A stretch of 64,000 nucleotides of DNA from Chromobotia macracanthus (Eukaryota > Chordata > Actinopteri > Cypriniformes > Botiidae). A program made the position numbers and the translations under genes. The notes beneath the pieces were generated by a model. It was not told where the DNA came from, did no database searches, and saw nothing but the letters and a program-made list of their open reading frames with translations. The DNA lies in NCBI GenBank assembly GCA_036877525.1, contig JAZGTH010000005.1, positions 1,538,001 through 1,602,000 on the forward strand, written 5' to 3'. This document shows, one piece after another, positions 39,195-48,791 of the stretch (position 1 is its first letter; each line of letters begins with the position of its first letter).

Positions 39195-39419
39195 CTGCAG
39201 GTGTGGTTGTTCAATGGGTGGGGGCAAAGCTCCAGGTGGGGCTACAGGAGGCATAGATCAAATGGTGGTAGACCAAAATTGGGTGTGGCAAGTGGCGAAG
39301 GCCCTCTCATCCTGGGGAATGGTGAAGGTGGGGGTTGTAGTAATGGAGGGGGTCCTCGCAACACTGTGCTGGGTGGAGGAGCAGGGCCATGAAAATGTAT
39401 GGCCTGCTGCAGCACTATC
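39195..39419 (-). pseudogene. tcerg1: tcerg1 pseudogene, proline-rich exon with frameshift
   Basis: The frame reads IVLQQAIHFHGPAPPPSTVL, then RGPPPLLQPPP, and on to FGLPPFD, matching the TCERG1 N-terminal Pro-rich region. One base is missing just after FD: the next frame continues MPPVAPPGALPPPIEQPHLQ to the donor GTAGGT, while the original frame hits a stop (FDLCLL*). Confidence 0.8.
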
Positions 39420-39899
39420 CTCAGCACAAAAACAATCAAAATAAGAAATTATTTTAGGCATTTTGTATTCTTGGAATGCAACACATCCATTTGGTTTTCA
39501 CAATACTGGTAAAACTAACTGACAAAACTTCCTGTAATTCTTGTAACGAACTGGCATGTTAAAACATACATGACTTGTTTTATATGATCAATGCAGCCCA
39601 CACCGCCTTACAAATATGCTGTAGTAGTGTCAAGATACAGTGTTTTGATCTTTTCAGATGGCATTACCATGGTAGTTTGATAATATATAAGATGACACTG
39701 CTTTCTTCCTATACCATGCCATTTACGTGGTACCCCAAAGACTTTTAATGCAATGTTTTAATATGCCCATAAACGTTGCACTATGACACTACTTATTTTT
39801 TGCGTTATAAATTATATTGCTTTTAACGGTCCATAATATATTCTACAACCTTTGATTCTACCATAGACTCGTATAAATATATACACACACACACATATA

Positions 39900-39908
<9 letters not shown>

Positions 39909-39935
<27 letters not shown>

Positions 39936-39972
39936 TGTATGTATGTATGTATGTATGTATGTATGTATGTAT
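39909..39972. repeat. (GTAT)n microsatellite flanked by (TA)n
   Basis: About 16 GTAT units, with AC and TA runs on the left (39885-39908) and a TA run on the right (39971-39990). It lies in intron 1 of the tcerg1 pseudogene and creates long false Tyr/Ile/His-rich ORFs. Confidence 0.95.
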
Positions 39973-40418
39973 ATATATATATATATATTAACATGCTGAA
40001 GATATACAGGGTTTGTGATGAATGTTAAGCTGAATCTCACCTGGTTTCTGTATTTATTGCTAATCTACACCGATTTAAACGCAAAATAAACATTTAAACT
40101 TCTTAACGTAATAAATAAATAATACGTAATACGTAACTTTTTTTAATAATACATAATACGTAACTTTCACAATCTTTTAGACTAGATTAGCACAATTATA
40201 ACGCACGCATGCATTATAAAGCATGTCTACAATGCTAGAGTGCAATTAGACTAAATGGTTTTCATTATAATCACAGACTTATAAACGCAGATTTAATTTA
40301 ATATAGGTTTATTATATTTTTTGCTGCGTCAGACACTTGCAGTGTAGACAAGTGAAGATAAATTGACTTTTTATGCTCATACAACAGATTCACTAACATT
40401 TTCCTGCAGTTACCTCAC

Positions 40419-40465
40419 CTATTCTCATCCAGTGCAGCGCTCTCACCATCTATGTTCTCCGCCAT
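40419..40465 (-). pseudogene. tcerg1: tcerg1 pseudogene, first coding exon
   Basis: ATG at 40465-40463 reads MAENIDGESAALDEN plus AG of the next codon, with donor GTGAGG. The exon itself is undamaged. The region upstream is not notably GC-rich. Confidence 0.75.
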
Positions 40466-41929
40466 CACTCTACAAACCACGCACAACAGCTCAACTTCCT
40501 ACTGCTGGTAAAGCGCATTTCACCCATCATTTCCTCACTTCTTTTCACGTCATGGCTGCATTCACTAGTCGTTAAATCTTCAGGGACACGCTTTTTATAC
40601 ACTATTGGATCAGAGACTCATCTCTGAGCTCAAATACATTTGACTTTACAGTGATTTGTTAATGATATGATAATGAATATAGTTTATTTGTCTAATTGTA
40701 AACCTTTCTTTTTTTACAACTGCAAATAATAATTCCATGGCAAAACCAGAAAATGCAGTCAATTTAAAAATTGTGAATTACATGTTTGATTTGTTAAAAA
40801 ATGCTCTTCAATGTTTTTTGTAAGACGGGTGGTTCCACACCGGTTCTTGACTGTGATTAGTACAGCCGCGTCCGAAGAGGTTGTAAATACATCTGTGACT
40901 TCATCATTACGTCAGTATTACAGCATCACTGCGTTAATGTTACTGCTTCTGCATTGCTTGGCGGTGGAATAAGTTCTTCGAACAATATCATTACATTTTT
41001 GTTGCTGTGTTTATTTTGGGAATATTTGCCAGTTATATTTAAACTCTTTTATTAAGCAGCAGGGAATATTCCTTTATTAAATCCTTATTGCGTAATCATG
41101 TGAAATTCAAGGTTTTTTGGTTTTATAATAACAAAACAAAAACTAAAGTCCCCTTAAATGTAAAATAATTTTCTCTTCGTGCACCCCTTCCCTCCCATTT
41201 TTTTGTGAACATGCATACAGTCTTTAGGCATTTTAAACAATCTTTCTGTTCTGTTTTCTTATGTTCTTAAAGAAACTATTAAAACTGTTAATGTTATAAT
41301 GTTATCACAATACACTGTACATTGTAAGAAAATAATCTTAATACATTCTCTAGTGGCTTTTCTACCAACTATTATGATGGACACAAATGGTTTATTCCTG
41401 ATTTGGAACAGTCAGGTCTTCAGAGAATGCCACTGGTAACTGGGAACAACAGCCTAACTTTAGAATAGCCCTGTGAGGGAAACAAATTTACATGTTTTGC
41501 TTTTGCATTTCAAATCTGTTTTCACACAACATTGTCATTTATTTTATACATTACAAACCAATACGACTAGGTTTATGAAGCTTACGCTGATTGGTAGAAC
41601 TGGGGTTCACGCACATAAAGGTGTGGAGAGCAGGTAGCACTGAAAAACTTAAGTGATTCCTTAATTCTAGTGGGTAGAGATGGCCAGGGCCTTGCATTAG
41701 CATTGAAACACCTTGTTGCACCTCCATGGCTTGGTTGATATTGGCTGTATTATGAATAATGAGTTTTAGCATGGTAATTAATGCTTCATAGCATGTTTAA
41801 ATACCCATGTATTTATTAACATGAAACAACTAGACGAATAAAGTTTGTGAACAAACTTTATGTTGGCTTGAGAAAGGCTAGTTTAAAAGTTAAAAATAAT
41901 AAATTGAAAGTGACATATTTGTCAGATAT
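40466..41929. other. Upstream flank of the tcerg1 pseudogene
   Basis: AT-rich DNA with an 11 bp near-continuous palindrome at 41838-41861. No gene seen, and no clear CpG-rich promoter survives. Confidence 0.45.
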
Positions 41930-42140
41930 GGTAACCCATACCTGAAATTTAACTTCTGAATTTAATCCATCACTGGTGAGGAGCGAATACACACTGCAAA
42001 TCATGAACATACACACATACCCAGAGCATTGGGCAGCACTGCTGTACCCATGGAGCAATTGGGGGGTGAACTGATTTACTCAAGGGCACTTTAGCTGATG
42101 CCTGCCGGCACTGGAATCATAAGAGCAACCTTCTGAGCTC
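41930..42140 (-). repeat. Dispersed fish repeat (SINE-like), copy 2
   Basis: Minus-strand copy of the repeat at 37915-38130: GGTAACCCATACCTGAAATT, TTTAATCCATCACTGGTGAG and TACTCAAGGGCACTTTAGCT on the plus strand. It abuts the 3' end of the large LINE at 42148. Confidence 0.6.
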
Positions 42141-43227
42141 TTATGAAAACAGATTTTTTCTTTTCAAGTTTTTACTGTCACAATTTAATTAAAAATGAAC
42201 AACAATTAAACACAATTACACATTTAAAAGTTTGGCATTTCAGTTGTTCATAAATTACAATAAAAACTCATAAAATATTCTAAAAAAACAATATGGACAT
42301 AAATTATACTAAAACCAACCATTACCAGTATTTTAACCTGACTAAAACTATCTGAAATTACTAAAATAACAACAAAGAAAAACTAAACATTTTAACTAAA
42401 AAGAAATCCAAAATGTCAAAAAGAGATAAAAAGATCTCTTCTGTCCAGGATCGAGGGTAAGGATCTTAACAAAGAGGACCTTCACCCGGGTCTCCAGAAC
42501 CGGCACTCGGCCAGTCTCTTGTGGTGCTCAGTGGAAATCCTCTCCCTTTGGCCCTCTGTTCCCGTAGCCGGTGGTGGTGAGGGTGCATCTACGGGCAACC
42601 AGGGTCGGTGGTGTCCGGGACCCTCTCTGTCTGACACAAATTATGACATCTTGGATTTCTAATTCATTTTACTTTAAAAATTTATTGATAAAGTCATACT
42701 CTTTAGGCAGGTTAAAAGCTACTGGAATTTTAATATCAATGGGTAATATTTTAAAAAACCTCAAGTAGGACCCCATCCAGAATCTGATCGTGTAACCGAT
42801 GTGGAGGGCAGTAAAACGACTGGCAAAAAACAAGTGGGGGTCCGGGAGGCCTTTTCCACCATTTTTTACCTTCTTCTTCACCACCTCCCTCTTCACTCTT
42901 TCCCATTTGGACCCCCACATGAAGTAAAACACCGCCCTCTCCAGGTCTAAAAGAAAATTCTTAAAAACAGAACACACCAGTAAAAGCAAGGGTAAAATCA
43001 CAGCTTTAAAAATTAAAACCTTGCCTTCAAAAGTCAACTGTCTTAGTCCCCAGAACCCCAGTCTTTGCCTGACTTTCCCTAGCAAGTCAGTCCAGTTTCC
43101 CCGTCCTCCACCCTCACTGTCAAATTTAACACCCAAGACTCTGAGGTTACTTTCTTTGAACTCCAAATTCAGTCCACCTATGTCCACCTTCCCCCACGGC
43201 CCGAAGAGCTGGGCCTCAGACTTCCTC

Positions 43228-44304
43228 CTATTGAGCTTGGCGCCTGAGGCCCAACCATACCAGTCTGTCAAGTCCATCGCTCTTCATATCTACAAAACGT
43301 CCGTGGCCGTGTATAAGGGTCACGTCGTCCATGTATAAGACACAGGTCACTGTCAGTCCACCAGTCCCAGGAACGTCTAGTCCTTTAATCCATTTGTCCC
43401 TTCTTAAGATCTGTGCCAGTGGCTCGATGCAAGCTACGTACAAGAGGGGGGATAAAGGACACCCCTGACGAACGCCGCTACGGATCCTAACCGCTTTTGA
43501 CAGATTCCCGTTTACAAGAATTCTGCTGGTCAAGTCGGTGTACAGCAGTCCCACCCAGGCTATGAACCTCCATGGAAAGCCCATTTTTTGCAGTACTTGA
43601 AGTAAGTACTGGTGCGAGACCCGGTCAAAGGCCTTTTCGAAATCTAAATTTATGACTGCTAACCGAATATTTCTGTCCCTCGCGTAACAGATGGCGTCTT
43701 TAATCAGTACTAGGCTGTCCGTGATCTTCCTCCCGGGCACAGCGCAGGCTTGATCCGGGTGGATTACGTCCTCTAAAACGGTCGACATTTGTGGCGCTAA
43801 AAGTTTACTAAAAAGCTTGACGTCGAAGTTTAAAAGCGTGATTGGTCGCCAATTGCTTATGTCAGTCTTGTCTCCTTTTTTGTGTATGAGTGAAACTATC
43901 CCTACTCTAAAACTGTCAGGAAGTCTGTCTAGAATCTCTAGTTCTTTAAAAACAGTCAGTAAGTCATGTGCTAAAATATCCCAAAATGTCAAATAAAACT
44001 CCAGGGGGAGCCCATCGAAGCCTGGGGACTTCCCCCTCTTAAAACTTTTAAGAGCTTTATTCATTTCTAAAATGTTAAAATCTTGGGATAAAAGCACATT
44101 GTTGTCACTTACCTTTTTCTCTAAAAACTCTAAAACTTCCTTTACGGTGTCATTTCGATGTATTTTTTTCCATACAGGCCTTCGTAGAATTCTGTTACCG
44201 TGTTTAAAATTTCCTCTGTCGAGTGCACCTCCCTCCCTCCTGTTTTCAAAGATAAAATAGCCCCTCCCCGCGTGATTATTTTTTTTAAAAAGTATCTGGT
44301 GCAC
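43228..44304 (-). pseudogene. Keno copy A ORF2, reverse transcriptase domain
   Basis: 358-residue frame with the ordered RT blocks: SPGFDGLPLEFY, ISNWRPITLLNFDVKLFSK, INLDFEKAFDRVSH, SGVRQGCPLSPLLYV and LYMDDVTLIHG. The catalytic pair is in YMDD, where most Tx1/L1 members have YADD. Upstream frame 44474-44142 and downstream frame 43277-42669 (ASGAKLNRRKSEAQLFG) continue the protein in other frames. Confidence 0.9.
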
Positions 44305-44487
44305 TTTTCCCCTTCTTCCATGTCTCTCTCCCTGCTCCTTAAAATGTCACCTTTACTTTGAGTTTCACATAAAACCGACATTTCCTTTTTAACTTTATTA
44401 ATGTCTTCGTTAAAATCCAGACCATTGTTTAAAAGGTTAAAATATCTCTGTAGTCTTTTCTGCAACCCCATCATGCGCCTCTTTTCC

Positions 44488-45400
44488 CTATCTATCTTGT
44501 TCTTTCCTGCTCTTTTTAAAAAACTGTTTCGTCCTATCTTTCACCATCTCCCACCACTGTGTTCGTGAGTCGTAAAAGTCTTGGAGGGTCTGCCATTGGC
44601 TGAACTGCTCTCTATACTCCTCGACTACCTCTTCATCCTCCAGCAAGGAACAGTTCAGCTTCCACAGCCCTCCCCCTACAGTCACACCGGTGGCCAGTGA
44701 AAGGGTGCAAGACAGCATCATGTGGTCAGAGAAGAAGAGAGGGTCAATCTTGCATCGGTTGGCGGGCAGTCTCTTGTAAAAACAGTCGATTCGAGAGGCT
44801 CTGGCGCCATCACCACTGAACCAAGTGAGGCACTCCTCTCTTGGGTGCAATGTTTTAAAACAGTCGACTAATTTAAAATCTCTAACTAAAGCCTGCAGTA
44901 AAACCGACGACTTGTCCAGTTTAAAATCCTCCGCTCCCCTCTTCCTATCTTTCTTAGTTAAAACACAGTTAAAATCCCCAGCTACTATTAGGGGAGCCCT
45001 ACCTAGCATGTGGGGCTGCAGGTCTTCTAAAAGGTCAAAACGTTCATTTTTGTCGTTAAAACCATACATATTAAGAATTGTTAAAATCCTTGTCTAAAAA
45101 AGTCATGTTTGCTAAAATTGCCCGCCTGTCCCTCACCACAGTGCTGCCCTTCACCAAGATGTTGGGGTTATTTATTAAAATGGCAACACCATCACTTTTA
45201 TTTAAATTTGAACCACTCCATAAGGATGGGCCTCCTGTCCACAATTCCTCCCACTTGCTGTAACTGGTTAAAAAGGGAAGAGCACATTCTTGCAATAAAA
45301 ACAATTCTGACTTAAAAGACTTTAAAAAGAAAAGAACACTCTGTGCTCGCACTGTGGACCTCACGCTTCTCACATTGATAGTTGAGATAGTGAGGGCCAT
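44488..45400 (-). pseudogene. Keno copy A ORF2, AP-type endonuclease domain (frameshifted)
   Basis: Frame 45400-45071 begins MALTISTINVRS and has FLLQECALPF (the metal-binding Glu of the APE fold). After a frame change near 45075 the second frame (45069-44488) has IVAGDFNCVL, ASRIDCFYKR and FFSDHMMLS, the GDFN and SDH boxes of this endonuclease family. The domain would nick the target DNA. Confidence 0.82.
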
Positions 45401-45439
45401 GAGCAGTATGATTAAATGTTAAAACATTTAAAAGACCTT

Positions 45440-46222
45440 TTAAGATGACTTTAAAAGTCTACAGATATTTTTAAAATCATAAAATTTCCTGTGATACCTG
45501 CTCCTCCTTAATCTCCACGAGTCTGGAGTCAGGAGGGCAGGTGCCATTTGCCTGAGTAGCCGTAGAGAAAACCTCTTGCGTTTTTTTTGGTGACAATGTC
45601 CTACTTCACCGTGGCCAATCCCTGGGGCCGGCTGGGGATTTAAAATTCCTGCCAAAACCCCGGGGACCGCCTCCTTTTCGATGGCTTGTTTGTTCGGTGG
45701 GGTGGCCATTTTGTTAGCTTTTAACTTGTAGGCAAAGGATTTCGGGCAATCTCTGTAGAGATGTGTATGTTCACCACAAAGATTACACCTCCTGCCATTG
45801 GTGCACTCCTCAAAAATGTGCCCAATTTCTCTGCACTTCCCACACACAATTTCCTGGCATGCTTCGGTGAGATGCCCAATTTTACCACATTTATGACAAA
45901 GTTTGGGCATCCCCCAATAGTGAATGTTGCCCCTGTTCTCTCCCAGCACAATCATAGAAGGCAGATGTTTCAAGCCCTGGTAGCCCCCGGCGTCCTCCCA
46001 TTGTTTAATAGGGACACGCCAGGAGCAATTCCAGACACCATCCTCATCCAGCACTTTGACCGGCTGACTGCGAACAGTGCAAAATCTACTTAGCAGGGCA
46101 GCGCTTTGGAAACTTAAGTCAAATCCTTTGTTCTGGGGCACAGTCATTAAAGAGTTAAGGTCTGTTGGTTTAAAATTTAAGGTTTTCTGGATAAGCTTCC
46201 TGGAGAAATCTAAGCGAGACAT
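45440..46222 (-). pseudogene. Keno copy A ORF1 (zinc-knuckle nucleic-acid-binding protein)
   Basis: 260-residue frame. Residues about 107-165 hold three CCHC/CCCC-type knuckles: CHKCGKIGHLTEAC, CGKCREIGHIFEEC and CNLCGEHTHLYRDC. LINE ORF1 proteins bind the element RNA. The N-terminal part (FKPTDLNSLMTVPQNKGFDL) is homologous to the short ORF1 of copy B. An upstream segment with MSAACAGMRRHHSVAFYSKR, a stop and a frame change suggests that the true start is farther 5', so this ORF1 is also likely broken. Confidence 0.8.
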
Positions 46223-46396
46223 CCCCAGGAGCTTACATCAACCTCTTGGAATAAAAAGCGACGCTGTGGTGCCTCCGCATGCCGGCACAAGCAGCCGACA
46301 TGGTGGAGGCACACACAGCTTCCTAAAAGAAAGATTTAAAAAAAAATAACAATATATATACTTATATATTTACTTGTAATAGTAAAATTTACTTTA

Positions 46397-46399
<3 letters not shown>

Positions 46400-46456
<57 letters not shown>
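46400..46456. repeat. (AT)n microsatellite within Keno copy A
   Basis: Alternating AT with one break, in the 5' untranslated region of the LINE, upstream of ORF1. Confidence 0.9.
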
Positions 46457-46459
<3 letters not shown>

Positions 46460-46613
46460 CATACATATTACATAAATAAATAACTTGCCTTAAAAATCCA
46501 GCGAATGAGAAACAAATGAATCCAAACAGCTGCAAATATACTCTCTGGAGGGAATGATTTTCAGTCGCTGAAAACACACGGCCGCCAAAGAGTTGATCCC
46601 TGTCTTGTCCATC

Positions 46614-46642
46614 TGAACTGAGCCAAAAGGCTGAGAAGCGAT
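46614..46642 (-). ncRNA. U2 snRNA gene 2, 5' remnant (nt 1 to ~29)
   Basis: Minus strand reads ATCGCTTCTCAGCCTTTTGG CT then CAGTTCA, matching U2 nt 1-22 with one change and degraded after that. Keno copy A starts at once. No U2 3' half is present at the far end (42148), where only AACAGAT-like U2 sequence remains. Confidence 0.85.
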
Positions 46643-47527
46643 GCCTAGCTTCAGCAGCGACAGGACAGCCGGGAACGGCGCTGCAGGTCACTGTGGCGGT
46701 GATAAAACAACTCATCGCCTCGTCAGCGAGAAGGCCCAAGGAGGCCGTGCTGGTGGGCTTTGCACAGTTGCAGCCATTCACTTTAAGCTGCATTTCGTTC
46801 ACTTTCCGAAGGAGTGCGTGCCACCTCTTCGCATGCCTTGGCATGTGTATTTGTGGTCTGAATTGAACTGACGTGTGGCCACGTTTGTGTGTTTTTGTTT
46901 TTTGTTTCAGTTCATTGTTGGCTTTGTAGTTTCTCAAATTTACAGTGAGTAAATGTCATCTCTGTTGGACATTTTCCATGTTCACTCATGCCTCCCACAG
47001 CATGCCATTCTTTTAACGAACGACACCGAGTTTGTACACGACAGATTCAGCGTGTTTGTTGGAACGGTGTTGTGCTCTTGTCACGGGCCGTTTGCTTTGC
47101 TCCACACAAGAGACATATCAAACGAATAAAACAGCCTCTTTAGCTCAGCGGGTCAGCCATGTATTTGAGCTTGCTGCTGTGCTCCAAATAAGCTACACTG
47201 TTTCTCTACCAGAAATTATGCAGTCGAGATTCCCACATTTGGGGAATTCACAGGGGTCAGCACAACCGGAGTGCAATGGCCGAGTCTCGCCCTGGGTGAA
47301 CCACCTGCGTGATCATGGTCTTCCCTGCCAGGTAAGTATGAGGAGCTGGCTCGCGGGGCGGAGGGCCTATTCTTGCCTCTGCCACGCACGTCAGTGGTGA
47401 CTCCAAGGGGCCCGAATCGCGAGACACCAGCACTGTTTCGAAAGCGGCCCACTCGAGAGCCACGCCACTACAACATGCCCGAAAGCTGACGCCCTAGATT
47501 GGCCAGTTTCCTGAAAGAGTCACAAGT
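46643..47527. other. Spacer between the two tandem U2 genes
   Basis: About 0.9 kb. Its right part is the 3' flank of U2 gene 1 and its left part the promoter of gene 2. The first ~175 bp upstream of gene 2 align by eye with 48726-48900 upstream of gene 1, showing a tandem repeat unit of roughly 1.1 kb without the LINE. No protein gene seen. Confidence 0.7.
46690..46708 (-). promoter_or_regulatory. PSE-like element of U2 gene 2
   Basis: Minus strand TCACCGCCACAGTGACCTG at the same distance from the second U2 start, with flanks similar to gene 1. It is less close to the consensus in its second half. Confidence 0.65.
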
Positions 47528-47540
47528 TCTGCTTTTAAAC
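47528..47540 (-). terminator. snRNA 3' box downstream of U2 gene 1
   Basis: Minus strand GTTTAAAAGCAGA fits the vertebrate snRNA 3' box consensus GTTT(N0-3)AAARNNAGA exactly. It lies 19 bp past the U2 end, the expected position for Integrator-dependent 3' processing. Confidence 0.85.
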
Positions 47541-47559
47541 ACACCGAAAGAGAGAGAGG

Positions 47560-47709
47560 AGCACACCGTTCCCGGAGACACTGCAATACTGGGTCGATGC
47601 ATGGAGTGGACGGAGCAAGCCCCACTTTTATCTCCGTGGCCCAAAAATCAATTTAATATAAGGTCCCCGGGTAGGGGACATATCAGATATTAAACTGATG
47701 AGAACAGAT
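47560..47709 (-). ncRNA. U2 snRNA gene 1, 3' part (from nt 38)
   Basis: Minus strand reads ATCTGTTCTCATCAGTTTAA, TATCTGATATGTCC, an Sm site (GATTTTTGGG), GCTTGCTCCGTCCACTCCAT, CGACCCAGTATTGCAGTGTC and GGGAACGGTG, which is vertebrate U2 to its 3' end with scattered changes. A 3' box follows 19 bp later. With nt 31-37 absent and an insertion in place, no functional U2 can be made. Confidence 0.93.
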
Positions 47710-48695
47710 TATTTCTTTAAGTTTTCATTGTCAAAATTTCATTTAAAATGAACAACAATTAAACACATTTACATATTTAAAAGTTTGGCATTGTAGTTAT
47801 AATTAAAAATAAAAACTTACAAATAAAAATAAAATAATCGAAAAAACTAATATGTGCATCAATTTTAATAAAACCAACCATTACCAGTATTTTAACCTGA
47901 CTAAAACTCTGAAATTGCTTTAAAAATCCAATAAAGAAAAACTAAACATTTTTAAATAAAACGAAATCCAAAATGTCAAAAGGAGATAAAAAGATCCTCT
48001 TCTGTCCAGGATCGAGGGTGAGCATCTTAACAATGAGGACCTTCACCTGCGTCTCCAGAACCGACACTCGGACAGTCTTTTGTGGTGCTCAGCGGAAATC
48101 CTCTCCCTTTGGCCCTCTGTTCCTGTAGCCGGCAGTTGTGAGGGTACATTTAGTGAATTTTCAGTCAGCTTCTCCACTTTAAACGTGGAAAAATTGGCTT
48201 TACCAGTTTCAAAATGAGACCAGAAATCATTGACCAGTGTGGCATTCTTAAAGCTTAAATCAAAACCATGGTTTTGGGGCAGAGTCAACAGACAATTCAC
48301 ATCAGACACACAAAAAAACCTTTGTATTATTTTTGTCAAAAAAATCAAAATTTTTGTATTAATTTCCTTAAACTCTAGTCTTGATATTGATATAACTGAA
48401 CTATCTTCTTTAGTTTTAAATGAAAAACATGCTGTAGTGCATGGAGACACTGACATCATCTTAATGCTGTGGAGGCACATGCTGTGGAGGCACGGCATTC
48501 AAATAAAACAGCTTCTTCAAATAAAACTTAAACGATAAATAAGTAGTAAGAATAGACAAATAACTAAAAATCTTACTTTAAAAATTTGTCCAGCGAATCA
48601 ATGTCCTCTTGCAAAACCTTAGAATGGAAAAGGTTTCTAGCTATTATCCAACTAGAAACTACCCCCACTAAGGAAGCGATCCCTGTCGCGACCAA
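47710..48695 (-). mobile_element. Internally deleted Keno-type element, copy B
   Basis: About 986 bp inserted in a U2 snRNA gene, with U2 on both sides. The 5' end resembles copy A (GACAGGGATC..CTT block, ATTCGCTGGA). A short ORF1 start follows (VISISRLEFKEINTKILIFL, LTLPQNHGFDLSF). At about 48150 it jumps straight to the 3' region shared with copy A (CTCCCTTTGGCCCTCTGTTC; TCCAGGATCGAGGGT). The zinc knuckles, endonuclease and RT are absent, so the copy depends on another element for movement. Confidence 0.85.
48043..48498 (-). CDS. Short ORF1-like frame of Keno copy B, fused to the 3' region
   Basis: 151 codons uninterrupted. Residues to about 115 match the N-terminal part of ORF1 of copy A (for example TLPQNHGFDLSFKNATL against TVPQNKGFDLSFQSAAL). 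The rest reads through the deletion junction into the element's 3' untranslated region (QLPATGTEGQRERISAEHHK). It lacks zinc knuckles. Whether it is translated is unknown. Confidence 0.5.
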   Translation of the reverse strand: MPCLHSMCLHSIKMMSVSPCTTACFSFKTKEDSSVISISRLEFKEINTKILIFLTKIIQRFFCVSDVNCLLTLPQNHGFDLSFKNATLVNDFWSHFETGKANFSTFKVEKLTENSLNVPSQLPATGTEGQRERISAEHHKRLSECRFWRRR

Positions 48696-48725
48696 TTGAT
48701 CTTAGCCAAATGGCCAAGAAGCGAT
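48696..48725 (-). ncRNA. U2 snRNA gene 1, 5' part (nt 1-30)
   Basis: Minus strand reads ATCGCTTCTTGGCCATTTGG then CTAAGATCAA, two mismatches from vertebrate U2 nt 1-30 as I remember it. The gene is interrupted here by Keno copy B and resumes at 47709 from nt 38. A PSE-like element lies about 50 bp upstream. Confidence 0.9.
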
Positions 48726-48772
48726 GCCTTGCTTCAGCAGCGACAGGATAGCCAGGAACGGCACTGCACATT

Positions 48773-48791
48773 ACAGTGGTGGTGATAAAGT
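48773..48791 (-). promoter_or_regulatory. PSE-like element of U2 gene 1
   Basis: Minus strand TCACCACCACTGTAATGTG, about 48-66 bp before U2 nt 1. It resembles the human U2 PSE (TCACCGCGACTTGAATGTG, from memory) in sequence and position. The PSE binds SNAPc. Confidence 0.75.

Larger units (their letters stand above)
26106..40465 (-). pseudogene. tcerg1: Unprocessed pseudogene of transcription elongation regulator 1 (WW and FF domains)
   Basis: About 20 exons remain in order with recognisable splice sites: 40465-40419 (MAENIDGESAALDENR), 39419-39195, 37303-~37175, 36996-36729, 36397-36146, 35763-35574, 35180-35077, 34992-34922, 34822-34661, 33307-33232, 32405-32270, 30104-30015, 29928-29800, 29628-29485, 28977-28813, 27963-27781, 27668-27489, 27046-26968, 26828-26728 and 26297-26106. 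They cover the proline-rich N-terminus, three WW domains and the FF repeats, to the GPPPPPTAIEPSRRSTK end. TCERG1 (CA150) couples RNA polymerase II elongation to splicing. The frame is broken many times. Stops: WW1 exons TAG 37180-37178, TAA 36987-36985, TGA 36924-36922; TAG 36263-36261; a TAG at the 3' edge of 29628-29485; a TAG in 27963-27781. Frame breaks: exons 39419-39195, 35763-35574 (WW2), 34822-34661 (WW3), 27046-26968 and 26297-26106. I did not find the segment between WW3 and the SKEELDT exon. Retained introns exclude a processed copy. Confidence 0.9.
42148..46613 (-). mobile_element. Tx1-like non-LTR retrotransposon, Keno type (U2-targeting), copy A
   Basis: Near full-length LINE of about 4.5 kb, 5' end at high coordinates and directly joined to the first ~29 nt of a U2 snRNA gene (46642-46614). 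ORF1 (46222-45440) has three zinc knuckles. ORF2 is split over several frames: endonuclease 45400-44488, reverse transcriptase 44304-43228, thumb/C-terminal part 43277-42669. The 3' end has the same sequence as copy B. Tx1-like elements named Keno are known to insert in U2 snRNA genes; the match to that family rests on target site and domain order, not on a search. The element is inactive because of at least four frame changes in ORF2. Confidence 0.85.

Noticed and set aside
39812..40040. Two long Tyr/Ile/His-rich minus-strand ORFs
   Set aside because: They are translations of the GTAT/TA microsatellite.
46428..46937. 169-codon minus-strand ORF
   Set aside because: It runs through the U2 promoter, U2 5' end and LINE 5' region and ends in the AT repeat; not a protein gene.
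47145..47215. tRNA-like TTTAGCTCAGCGGGTCAG box A motif in the U2 spacer
   Set aside because: No box B or cloverleaf pairing follows; probably chance.
47032..47400. 122-codon plus-strand ORF in the U2 spacer
   Set aside because: No recognisable domain, antisense to the U2 array spacer, no start context; likely chance in GC-richer DNA.
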